Positions 1 through 7,945 of a stretch of 64,000 nucleotides of DNA are shown here, one piece after another. Below the pieces are notes generated by a model that worked only from the letters and a program-made list of their open reading frames with translations, was not told where the DNA came from and did no database searches. The position numbers and the translations under genes are program-made. Every line of letters starts with the position of its first letter. Position 1 is the first letter of the stretch. This DNA comes from an uncultured Maribacter sp. (GTDB lineage Bacteria; Bacteroidota; Bacteroidia; Flavobacteriales; Flavobacteriaceae), in assembly GCA_947493885.1 (NCBI GenBank), contig CANLTE010000011.1:1-64000 (forward strand), read 5' to 3'.

Positions 1-264
1 GTGTGTTCTGTTTTCATATCTTTTTGTTTCAGAGAACTTTAAAGATAACGGACACGCTGCTTTTACATAGATGCTATACGTAATGCGGACTTTTGAGCTA
101 AATCTTATGCCCTAACGTTTCGGGGTAGCTTTAAATAGGAAAAGAAAAAATAAAACAAAAGATTACATTTATCTTTAGAGTATAAAACACTAATTACGTG
201 CACCTAAATGCCGCTTAAAACTATTTATTAACCAGTAGCCGTATTTTATGACGTGACATTAAAA
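1..264. other. Non-coding start of window
   Basis: No reading frame here looks like protein. The stretch around 55-135 is richer in G and C than its surroundings and contains short mirrored pieces ending in CCTAACG and GGGGTAGC. It resembles a decayed intergenic repeat or the 3' end of a gene lying outside the window. I cannot assign it further. Confidence 0.4.
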
Positions 265-579
265 ATGAACCTCGATAATATCACACAAATAGAGAGATAT
301 AAAAATCTTATTAAGTTTCTTGATAAGAACTTTAAGGAAGATATTAATATCGAAAAAATTGAAGAAATAAGTCATTATTCTTATCGAAATATAAATCGTA
401 TTTTTCAATTCTTACAGCACGAAACCATAGGAAAGCATATCAAAAGAATACGATTAGAAAAAGCAGCTGAATACTTAAAATATTCCAATCAACAAGTTTC
501 AGACATCGCACTTAATGTTGGGTTTAGTGATATTGCCTCTTTCAGCAAAGCGTTTAAAAAAAGATTGAGGTGTATTTAA
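265..579 (+). CDS. Short AraC-family DNA-binding protein, HTH domain only
   Basis: This is a predicted cytoplasmic transcription regulator of 104 residues. Almost the whole protein is the double helix-turn-helix AraC domain: the first helix region is near residues 20-45, the second near 70-95, ending in the typical DIAxxVGFSDIASFSKAFKK pattern. I chose the ATG at 265 over the GTG at 253 because homologous domains begin at about that point. The protein stops immediately after the second HTH. It is therefore either a stand-alone SoxS/MarA-sized regulator or the remains of a longer regulator with a C-terminal effector domain (such as GyrI-like) that has been lost. Reading past the stop in another frame gives about a dozen plausible residues, which favours truncation. 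No target gene is evident next to it. Confidence 0.7.
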   Translation: MNLDNITQIERYKNLIKFLDKNFKEDINIEKIEEISHYSYRNINRIFQFLQHETIGKHIKRIRLEKAAEYLKYSNQQVSDIALNVGFSDIASFSKAFKKRLRCI

Positions 580-690
580 AAGGTGATGTAACGGGCTAAA
601 TAAGCTCAAAACTTTATGTGAAAACATGATTAACACCATAAATAATTTATTATAGGTTGTTATCTGTTCACAAATTCCAAAACGTCCAGG

Positions 691-748
691 TTTGCAAATT
701 TTCTAATTAGTTTGCATTTGCTAAATTAGCTTGCGAATGCAACTAATC
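691..748. promoter_or_regulatory. Three tandem ~19-bp imperfect repeats, probable operator array
   Basis: Three consecutive units lie at 691-710, 711-729 and 730-748. Each starts with YTTGCR and ends with a CTAA/TTAG-type block (TTTGCAAATTTTCTAATTAG, TTTGCATTTGCTAAATTAG, then a more divergent copy). Each also contains short dyads such as TTTGCAAA, CTAATTAG and GCTAAATTAGC. They lie about 50 bp upstream of the Crp/Fnr gene at 800, where autoregulatory binding sites would be expected. That they bind a regulator is inference. Confidence 0.5.
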
Positions 749-799
749 TTACACAAGACCGTCTTAGCCAATTAAAGTACAAAAATCAATTTTTATTGA

Positions 800-1369
800 A
801 TGAATGAGTTTATAAAACATATTTCTTCTACTATTCCTGATTTGAATAAAAACACGTTGAATGTTTTAGAAAAATCCTTTTCTAAAGAAGAGGTAAAAAA
901 AGGTGATTTACTTCAAAAACAAGGTAAAGTATGCACTAATTTGTATTTTATTTCGGAAGGAATTTCTCGTTCATTTTCTTTAAAAGAAGAAAAAGAGTTT
1001 ACAACTTGGTTTGGTTTCAAAAATAACTTTATCACTTCTTATATAAGTTTTTTCTCTAAAGAGCCTAGTTACGAAAGTATTGAAATGCTTACTAATGGTA
1101 CATTGTATAAAATTAGTTCGGTCAATTTTTTTGATAACAGAATTTCATCAGAACATATAGAAAAAATGATTAATCATTTTAATTCGCTCTATACCATTCA
1201 ACTCGAAAAGCGATTGTTCATTATTCAAACCTATTCTGCAATAGAAAAGTATAGACAAATAATGACCTACGAGCCTCATTTAATTCAACATATTCCAAAC
1301 AAACATTTAGCTAGCTATTTAGGAATTACACGAGAAACGTTAAGCAGAATACGTTCATCTATTAATTGA
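800..1369 (+). CDS. Crp/Fnr family transcriptional regulator
   Basis: This is a 189-residue protein with a cyclic-nucleotide-binding-like beta barrel at about residues 20-120 (KGDLLQKQGKVCTNLYFISEG is the typical barrel start) and a short C-terminal winged-helix recognition region (HLASYLGITRETLSRIR near 168-184). It lacks the cysteine cluster of true Fnr and the cAMP-contacting residues of Crp, as is usual for the many short Crp-like regulators of Bacteroidota, so its ligand is unknown. The gene directly downstream at 1431 encodes an ATC-hydrolase-like protein, a likely target. Triple repeats at 691-748 are candidate operator sites. Two paralogues in this window (11081 and 21962) have the same architecture. 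Confidence 0.9.
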   Translation: MNEFIKHISSTIPDLNKNTLNVLEKSFSKEEVKKGDLLQKQGKVCTNLYFISEGISRSFSLKEEKEFTTWFGFKNNFITSYISFFSKEPSYESIEMLTNGTLYKISSVNFFDNRISSEHIEKMINHFNSLYTIQLEKRLFIIQTYSAIEKYRQIMTYEPHLIQHIPNKHLASYLGITRETLSRIRSSIN

Positions 1370-1430
1370 CATACATCACAGATTTTCGATTTATTGATTT
1401 CTACATTTGATTAATCAAAATATCACAATA

Positions 1431-1913
1431 ATGAGAGAAAAATTAGGTTCCCAGAAAACTTTTGTCAATGTCTTGAGATTTTTAGCATTCTTTTCCAGGA
1501 AAAAAATATTTGATAGATTAACTTTTTGGATGACAAAAAAAAACGCGAAACTTAACATTCGTTTAAATCAACCAAAACAAGCTACTAATGTTAGTGATTT
1601 AGCAATAACATGGCAGCAATTAATGCCGAATGATGGGCAGCATTTATTTAAAATAACAGAAATCTCTAAAGATACTGCCTACACAGAAATACATCTTCAT
1701 TGTCCTCTAAGAGGAACAGGAAATGTAGAAGCTTGCTATAAGTTAATGAATTATGATAGAACGCTTATGAAGGAAATAGGTGGAGAATTGGTTGTTTTAG
1801 AATCACAATCTAATTCTGGCAAAAATTATTGCTCTTTAGCTATTCGAGAAAAGGGACAAAATATGAATGATTTAATTCCCGCACATAAAATAACTAGCAA
1901 TAACAATAGCTAA
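1431..1913 (+). CDS. L-2-amino-thiazoline-4-carboxylic acid hydrolase-like protein
   Basis: The protein has about 160 residues and no signal peptide. The C-terminal half resembles the ATC hydrolase family: a CPLRGTGNVEAC segment followed by MNYDRTLMKEIGG and a SQSNSGKNYC-SLAI stretch, matching the family's pattern of spaced cysteines and a short beta hairpin. The family is named for an enzyme that opens aminothiazoline carboxylate, but most members are uncharacterised, so the activity is only suggested. I chose the ATG at 1431 over an upstream TTG at 1407. It lies about 60 bp downstream of the Crp/Fnr gene in the same direction and is probably regulated by or with it. Confidence 0.6.
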   Translation: MREKLGSQKTFVNVLRFLAFFSRKKIFDRLTFWMTKKNAKLNIRLNQPKQATNVSDLAITWQQLMPNDGQHLFKITEISKDTAYTEIHLHCPLRGTGNVEACYKLMNYDRTLMKEIGGELVVLESQSNSGKNYCSLAIREKGQNMNDLIPAHKITSNNNS

Positions 1914-1949
1914 AGTTAAAATGGTTTCGTTTTCTTCTCAACATTTTAA

Positions 1950-2755
1950 ATGAGTTTACAAAGTCACAAGGCCGCTAAATCCCCGAATATCTAACTCAAC
2001 ACCAACCTTTCCCAAGCCATTAGCACAAAGGAACATTATCAAAATTTATCGGAATAATTAGTAACAAAAGCATGGGACTTTCGTCCTATTCATTACAATA
2101 CTGTAAGACAAATGGGAATGAAATCAATATTGAATAATAAAATTTCAGTAGTTCTAGGGGCGTTTATTTTAACTTCTATGTTATTCTTTGGGAATACTTT
2201 AATGGTGGAGTGATTACCCTTCATTTACTAGCAAGAGAAAATTTACCAGGTATTTCTAATTGGTGGGGATTATTAACCATTCCATTGTTATCATAGTTAA
2301 CCATATCTTTAATACATAAACGTCGGCAAAAAAAAATAAAGCTGGTACCAACAAATCTTGAAAATTCAGATATGAAAATTCTAAAAGGTTTTTTAGGCGC
2401 ATTATTGTTTGGAATTGCAATGTCATTACTGTAAAGGTTTGATTTTGAAGAAATCTTGCAATATTTTATTCTTTTTCCAATTCTAATTGCCTTTTTTAAA
2501 CCTGTTCATTTACCAGAATACCTATTGGGATTTGTAATCGGAATGTTATTCACATTTGGAGGGATACTGCCTATTATGTTTGGAATAGTATTATTGGTGT
2601 TATGCTTTTTGATGAATAAGCCAACACAAGCTATAAAAAAATTGTTTCTACCAAAAACTGATTTAATAAAAATGAGCAAAATTTCATTTGAGAAAGTCAA
2701 GCTATCAGACTCTTTAAGAATATCTATTTTACTAAAAAATATACGAAGGCACTAA
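1950..2755 (+). pseudogene. Decayed multi-pass membrane protein gene
   Basis: Reading from the ATG at 1950 gives a protein-like translation interrupted by TAA at 1992 and TAA at 2055. It continues through a hydrophobic segment to a TGA at 2211. The sensible translation then resumes in another frame at about 2198 (FNGGVITLHLLAREN), is broken again by TAG at 2294 and TAA at 2432, and ends at the TAA closing at 2755. The restored product would be about 265 residues, with a soluble N-terminal part and four or more membrane segments. I do not recognise the family. Four stops and one frameshift in about 800 bp show this is a relic. Only its last third (2456-2755) remains as an open frame. Confidence 0.75.
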
Positions 2756-2888
2756 TGATTTCTGAATTTCTTCTTCGGAAGTTCTTAGTCAATTTACTAT
2801 CTTGTTTCCAGAATTAGAAAATTATATTAGTTTTCAATAATAAGCCATACACATACTGTTAGCCGTTAGCTTATAAAACGAGTACAGA

Positions 2889-3917
2889 TTGAATTTAGAT
2901 AATAAATTAATATTTTTCTTTAGCGCTTTGGGCGCTTTTAATAGCGTTATTCTAAGTATTTATTTTTTAATATTTGCTAAACCCCTTAATAAATCAAATT
3001 ATTTTTTAGGAGGATTACTTGCGGCTTTAAGCATTCGTGTATGGAAATCTTTATTCTTTTATTACAACCCTGAACTATCTAAAATATACCTGCAAATTGG
3101 TTTGTCTGCTTGTTTTTTTATTGGACCATTTTTATATTTCTATGTTAAGTCCAATATTTCAAAATCCAATAGGCTTTTATATTTTCATTTTTTGTTTTTA
3201 CTAATATTTGTTTTAAGTGTTGGTTTTATATATCCTTACCAAAAGAACTTAACACTTTGGACTAACTATTTTTACAAAGCGATCAATTATCAATGGCTAG
3301 CGTATATTTTAGTTTCTGCTTTTTTGTTGAAAAATGTGTTTCGAAAATTATTTCGTCGTAAACAAAAATTAAATTACGATGAAATTTGGCTCTTGAGTGT
3401 GTTTTTTGGTGTTTTAATTATTTGGACAGCATATAATACCGCTTCTTATACATCTTATCTTTTGGGAGCACTTTCATTCTCTTTTATTTTTTACATGTCA
3501 GGATTACTGCTTTTTTATAAAAGAAAAAAAGAATTTGTTGTTTCTGTTAAAAAAGAGAAGTATGCAAATGTTCAAATAAGAAAAATGGAAGCTATTCAGT
3601 TATTGGAAAAAATTGAATCTACCTTAATCAATGAAGAGCTATTTAAAAATCCTAATCTTACCTTACCACTACTTGCCAAAAAAAATAATATTCGCCCTCA
3701 GTTATTATCGCAATTAGTAAACAATAATTTAAACAAAAGCTTTTCTCAATTTATTAATGAATACAGAATTGAGGAAGCTAAAAAGCTCCTTAAAACAAAA
3801 TCTCAATTAAAAATTGAAACAATTGCTGAACAATGTGGGTTTAATTCAAACAGTACGTTCTATACGGCATTTAAAAAAATCACCAATACTACTCCTTCTA
3901 AATACATAAATAAATAA
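2889..3917 (+). CDS. Membrane-anchored AraC-family transcriptional regulator
   Basis: This is a 342-residue regulator. The N-terminal two thirds carries about seven hydrophobic membrane segments (within residues 8-215). A cytoplasmic linker leads to an AraC HTH pair at about 240-342, ending with IETIAEQCGFNSNSTFYTAFKKITNTTPSKY. This layout is common in Bacteroidota and is thought to couple a membrane sensor to transcription; the signal is unknown. The start is a TTG codon at 2889 because no in-frame ATG precedes the first membrane segment. The gene just downstream at 4028 encodes an exported DJ-1-like protein and is a plausible target. The regulator at 25045 is a paralogue. Confidence 0.85.
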   Translation: MNLDNKLIFFFSALGAFNSVILSIYFLIFAKPLNKSNYFLGGLLAALSIRVWKSLFFYYNPELSKIYLQIGLSACFFIGPFLYFYVKSNISKSNRLLYFHFLFLLIFVLSVGFIYPYQKNLTLWTNYFYKAINYQWLAYILVSAFLLKNVFRKLFRRKQKLNYDEIWLLSVFFGVLIIWTAYNTASYTSYLLGALSFSFIFYMSGLLLFYKRKKEFVVSVKKEKYANVQIRKMEAIQLLEKIESTLINEELFKNPNLTLPLLAKKNNIRPQLLSQLVNNNLNKSFSQFINEYRIEEAKKLLKTKSQLKIETIAEQCGFNSNSTFYTAFKKITNTTPSKYINK

Positions 3918-4027
3918 TTCTTATTTAAAACCTCCTGATGTATACATTAGAAGTTCTAATGTATATCTCAATACTAATACAAGCGAATGTATTGACTAAA
4001 ATTGTGGCGAAATCAAAAACAATTTTT

Positions 4028-5155
4028 ATGAGATACTTTTTTTTATTATTTGGTCTTTTAATATTTAACACTTCGACATTTGCACAAGATGAAGAGCTAC
4101 AAATTAAAAAGGCACTTTTAAACTATATAAATGGAACATCATACAATGAGCCCAAGCTTATTGAAAAAGCATTTTATTCCGAAGCCAATTTATTTCTAGA
4201 AAACAAAGAAAAAAAATTATGGATTGTCCCTATTAAAGAATACCAAAGTTGGTATAAAAACAAAAAACAAGGAGAATTTAATGGTAGAATCGGAAATATA
4301 TTATCCATAGATTATAACAATGCAATTGCCACAGCTAAAGTAGAAATACTATTCCCGGATAAGAATTTAAAATACATAGACCTATTCCTGTTAAAAAAAC
4401 TAAACAACGAATGGAAAATTATTAGCAAAGCTGCAACTATCGATGAAAATAGTGATAAAGTTGTTGCTGATAAAATTCTTTTTATAGTTTCAAACGCAGC
4501 TTCTTATGGAACATCTAATATTCCTACGGGTAATAGTTTTTCGGAACTAGTAAACGCCTACGATGCTTTTAAAGATGCAGGTTTTACCGTTGATTTTGTA
4601 AGCCCAGAAGGCGGAGCTATCCCTCTTTCATATGTAACTACATCAGACGTAAAGAGTATGGAGTATTTATATAACCTCGATTTTATGTTTGCGCTGAAAA
4701 ATACAAACAAGCCCAGCGAAATTATTTCAAGTAATTATAAAGCAGTACATTATATAGGCGGTGGTGCCGCTCTATTTGGAGTTCCTGAAAATAAAGAAAT
4801 TCAAAAAATAACAATGACTATTTATGAGAAAAACAACGGAATTATTTCTTCGGTATGTCATGGCACAGCTGGAGTTGTTAACCTAAAAACTAAAGACGGT
4901 AATTATCTATTTAAAGATAAAATAGTAAGCGGATATCCTGATTCATTCGAAAAACAAGATGCTGAGTATTTTAAACATTTTCCATTTCTAATTCAAAAAA
5001 CACTTGAAGACAGAGGTGCTACTTTTAAATTTTCTGAAAGAAATACTTCTCACGTAGAAGTCGACGGAAATTTAATAACTGGACAAAACTATTTATCGTC
5101 TAAGGATGTAGCTTTAAAAATAATTGAAAATTTAAATAGTAGAAAAACTAAATAA
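4028..5155 (+). CDS. Exported NTF2-like plus DJ-1/PfpI fusion protein
   Basis: From the ATG at 4028 the product has 375 residues and opens with a clear signal peptide (cleavage near TSTFAQ, residue 20), so the 30 residues of upstream open frame were discarded. Residues 25-135 resemble the NTF2-like lumazine-binding-type domain (two-helix start, then curved sheet ending LLKKLNNEWKIISKA). Residues 148-370 are a DJ-1/PfpI class I glutamine-amidotransferase-like domain with the nucleophile elbow SSVCHGTAG (Cys277, His278) and SPEGG at 192-196. Relatives include deglycase/glyoxalase III and chaperone-like proteins. Export with a fused NTF2-like domain suggests handling of a small reactive ligand in the periplasm, but the substrate is unknown. 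An AraC regulator lies directly upstream. Confidence 0.8.
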   Translation: MRYFFLLFGLLIFNTSTFAQDEELQIKKALLNYINGTSYNEPKLIEKAFYSEANLFLENKEKKLWIVPIKEYQSWYKNKKQGEFNGRIGNILSIDYNNAIATAKVEILFPDKNLKYIDLFLLKKLNNEWKIISKAATIDENSDKVVADKILFIVSNAASYGTSNIPTGNSFSELVNAYDAFKDAGFTVDFVSPEGGAIPLSYVTTSDVKSMEYLYNLDFMFALKNTNKPSEIISSNYKAVHYIGGGAALFGVPENKEIQKITMTIYEKNNGIISSVCHGTAGVVNLKTKDGNYLFKDKIVSGYPDSFEKQDAEYFKHFPFLIQKTLEDRGATFKFSERNTSHVEVDGNLITGQNYLSSKDVALKIIENLNSRKTK

Positions 5156-5184
5156 TTTTTTAAAACTCACGGTTAAGTAAAGCT

Positions 5185-5216
5185 AGCGGTTTGAGTATAC
5201 ACTCAAACCGCTTTTG
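5185..5216 (+). terminator. Rho-independent terminator
   Basis: A 12-bp perfect stem (AGCGGTTTGAGT / ACTCAAACCGCT) with a 4-nt loop is followed by TTTT. It lies about 30 bp after the DJ-1-like gene. Confidence 0.85.
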
Positions 5217-5717
5217 TATTAAAATTTGAAAAGCAGCTACTTTTAAAACTATTACGCTTATACAGACGATTCTCGTTATAGCTCTTGAGACGGAATTGAC
5301 ATAACCTGCATCAAATTAAAAAGCTTCATCTTTGAATACTGAAGAGCATAAAATAATCTCAAAAGACGTTTTACAACAACACCCTCAATTCAGGACTTAT
5401 TGATTCGCTCAGAGAATATTGCTTATTTTTATTAAACACTATTTCTTAGCTCGAAACCATAGTTTAACTGTTAATATTGGTTGTGAGCAACCTTAACTGA
5501 AATAACAAACGGATTCAATTCAGTATCTCCTCCAAAAAAATACTTTAAATAAATGAAAGTTTTCTGATTGCATTAAAATTATTCCTTGTTGAAGTTGGAG
5601 TTAAAAAAATATAAAATGTTTATATTTAACTTAGCACTAACCTGAAAAAAAGCGCCTGTCATATGCTGAACATTTCCTATACTGACCGTCAGCCTTTTTT
5701 AAAACCAAGCAACCCAA
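5217..5717. other. Gene-free stretch holding one arm of an inverted repeat
   Basis: No convincing gene was seen on either strand. The notable content is a 34-bp segment at 5508-5541 that is the exact reverse complement of 5797-5830 inside the next gene. Translated on the minus strand, this area gives a short peptide sharing GGDTELNP with that gene and then diverging, so the stretch may include an inverted relic of a related sequence. Confidence 0.5.
5508..5541. repeat. 34-bp perfect inverted repeat, left arm
   Basis: The sequence AACGGATTCAATTCAGTATC and the 14 bases after it are the exact reverse complement of 5797-5830. The arms are 255 bp apart, with the start codon of the 5718 gene between them. 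A transcript crossing both could fold into a long hairpin. The sequence flanking the arms does not match. Confidence 0.9.
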
Positions 5718-6437
5718 ATGAAAAATCTTAGTAAAGTAGTTAGTCTAATAGGGCTTATTTTCTCTGTTGTTTTGTTTTTCACCTCTATGAAAATGAATTT
5801 TTTTGGAGGAGATACTGAATTGAATCCGTTAGTAAGGTCTACACTAGTATTTATAGTCTCATTACTTTTCTCTGAAACAATAGCAAGAATTACTGCTAAA
5901 AATGAATTAGACAAACATCTAGAAAGTATTAACTCCATAATTGGTAACACGATTGAAAGTAGGTCCATTGGAAGTACTCAAGATGCTTTAAGTTATATCG
6001 TGGAGAACCTTCCTAAGCTAGAATATGTTGAAAATACCCATGTTAAGGTAGGCGACCACACTCAGGACGCAATTTACAATGGAACTTTTTATAACAAGTT
6101 TATCATAGCACTTAAAAAACAAGTCGATAAAGGTTTGGTCTGGAATGATATCCTTGGAGAAAGTAGTTTTTATAGAAAAAAACAAATAATTGAATGGGTT
6201 AAACAAAAACCTCAAAATAGGAGGTTGTACACTAAAATCATCCCAAACAATATGCCTATTGTAAATCATATCACATTAAAATACAAAAACGGAAAAAAAG
6301 AAACTCTTTTTGGCTGGGCATCGAGAATGGACAAACCAGTTGTAGAAGTTTTTGTTACAACTAATGAAAATCTAATTAGATTTTTTGAAGAATATTTTGA
6401 TGACTTAGGAAAACATAGTGTAAATAATAATGATTAA
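5718..6437 (+). CDS. Two-transmembrane hypothetical protein
   Basis: This is a 239-residue protein I do not recognise. Two hydrophobic helices at about residues 8-24 and 40-56 form a hairpin at the N terminus. The remaining 180 residues are soluble, probably cytoplasmic, with mixed helix and strand (a conserved-looking WNDILGESSFYRKK segment near 140 and a strand-rich LFGWASRMDKPVVEVFVT near 195-215). The codon for Phe28-Gly29 onward lies in the right arm of a 34-bp inverted repeat whose other arm is upstream of the gene. It stands alone between a terminator and a pseudogene, which fits an accessory gene. Its function is unknown. Confidence 0.6.
   Translation: MKNLSKVVSLIGLIFSVVLFFTSMKMNFFGGDTELNPLVRSTLVFIVSLLFSETIARITAKNELDKHLESINSIIGNTIESRSIGSTQDALSYIVENLPKLEYVENTHVKVGDHTQDAIYNGTFYNKFIIALKKQVDKGLVWNDILGESSFYRKKQIIEWVKQKPQNRRLYTKIIPNNMPIVNHITLKYKNGKKETLFGWASRMDKPVVEVFVTTNENLIRFFEEYFDDLGKHSVNNND
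5797..5830. repeat. 34-bp perfect inverted repeat, right arm (inside coding region)
   Basis: This is the exact reverse complement of 5508-5541. It encodes the FFGGDTELNP part of the two-TM protein, between its two membrane helices. Confidence 0.9.
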
Positions 6438-6760
6438 TAATCTTATAAAATGCTTAACATCTGATATTCCATAATAAAAGCTGGTCCAAATCTAAAATCA
6501 ATACTTATTCAATACTCCCGAATCAAAAGAATTTATTTATACAATCCGATTATACTGTAAAAGGTTCAAAAATAAATGAAGGTATAATAAAATAACTATC
6601 CCTAAAATTGCTATAAGCAGTTACTCATTCAATCCATCTTTTGAAAATTCTCACAAATTTTATACTTAAATGGTATTTATCACTAAATTAGTTGTTTAAA
6701 CAAATATTTGTTTTTTACGCATCAAAATCAATTTTAATTGAATCTAAAAACCCGCTTATA
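6438..6760. other. Gene-free stretch
   Basis: No gene was seen. A perfect 16-bp palindrome, AAACAAATATTTGTTT, lies at 6698-6713 and runs into a T tract. It could be a weak terminator of the upstream gene or an operator for the broken gene that starts at 6761. Confidence 0.4.
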
Positions 6761-7653
6761 ATGTCCAAAAAGACTACTAAATCTTTCTTCTAACCAAGAC
6801 ATTTTAAATACACCAGATTATTTAATAGAGAATTATGATGAAATAGCTAAAGATGCTTATGAAAATTCTGGAATAGAATTTTTTGACAGCTCAACTGGTG
6901 ATTTATTAGAATTAGAAACCCCATACATCCTGAAATTGAAATAACTAGTGAGCTTACTTTTATTTAAAAGTTGTCGAAAACAAAGACAATCATGATAAGC
7001 TAGAAAAGTATATTCAAGTTGCTATAGAAAAAAATAGCCCCAAGTCAGTTTGGATGAACGACGAATTACAAAAGGGACTTAACGCTGCCTTTGCACTAGC
7101 TTTTAGTGATGAAAAATATATCTATGATTTTGTAAATGTTTTAAGAACGTTTGATTTAAATAACGAAGTCTATGAACCTTTTTTTATAGACCTTCTGTTA
7201 GATAAATGGATGATTTGTGATGAGGTATTGTTTTTACTTGCAGCTAGGTCTGGAAGTATTTCTGATCAATGGGGGTTTGAAAAGCTTGAAATACCTACAC
7301 TTAATGGTGACCATAAAAATAAGTTTTTAACGTACTTGCTTGAAGACGCATTAAAATCTAAAACTGTTTTTAGCGAAAACCTTCTTGATTCAATGGAGTT
7401 ATTAGATATAGTTGTTGATCCAGAAAAATTTAGTAGACTTTTTGAACATTATAAACCTTTATTTCAGAAAGATAATATTCTAGTATACATCATATCCAAT
7501 AGAATAAAATGGATATTAAATATAAATGCTGTTCAAGCTGGCATTTATTCAATATTTTACTCCCTTCTGAAATTAAGTTTACTTAATTATTCACCTGGAA
7601 GAAATTGGCGTGTCCGTTATGGTAAAATTTTATCTGTTTTAAAAGTAGAATAG
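6761..7653 (+). pseudogene. Frameshifted hypothetical gene with intact 3' two thirds
   Basis: A protein-like reading starts at the ATG at 6761 (MSKKTTKS) but changes frame at about 6788. It continues as SNQDILNTPDYLIENYDE, changes again near 6920 to give NPIHPEIEITSELTF, and changes a third time near 6965 to join LKVVENKDNHDKLEKYIQV and the long open frame. The ATG at 7054, which would give a 199-residue product, is therefore probably internal and not a true start. The intact protein would be about 295 residues, soluble and mostly helical. I do not recognise the family. The remaining open frame could still be translated, but the upstream frame changes point to loss of function. Confidence 0.65.
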
Positions 7654-7745
7654 TGTTGCTAACAAAATTAAGTATAAGGACCTCTAAATTGAAAGTTGTA
7701 GCATCCAAAAAACGGATTAGTAAATACCTAAAAATAATTTCTTCC

Positions 7746-7763
7746 AGTTGAACTTGTTCAACT
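7746..7763. promoter_or_regulatory. 18-bp dyad AGTTGAAC-TT-GTTCAACT, copy 1
   Basis: The dyad has perfect 8-bp arms around TT. An identical 18-mer lies at 17038-17055, and both copies are followed some distance downstream by TTGCAAG. It lies in a non-coding stretch about 180 bp before the acyltransferase gene. It is probably a regulator-binding site. Here it may be a leftover, because only a 17-codon open frame follows it directly. Confidence 0.6.
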
Positions 7764-7945
7764 TTTTTGTCACTTTCATTCAAGTAATTTACGTTGTATA
7801 GAATTGCAAGCAGAATGAATTTTCAGATAGTCTCCTCTTTAAAATTCTTCAAAATATGTGATTCTTAAAAACTAGATTTAAGATATCATATGAAATTTAG
7901 TTACAAAACATTAAAAATATACTAATTCAAAATAACAACTAAACC

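Noticed and set aside
2456..2755. Independent 99-residue membrane protein gene
   Set aside because: The same frame continues upstream through a stop at 2432 with protein-like sequence, so it is the tail of the pseudogene at 1950.
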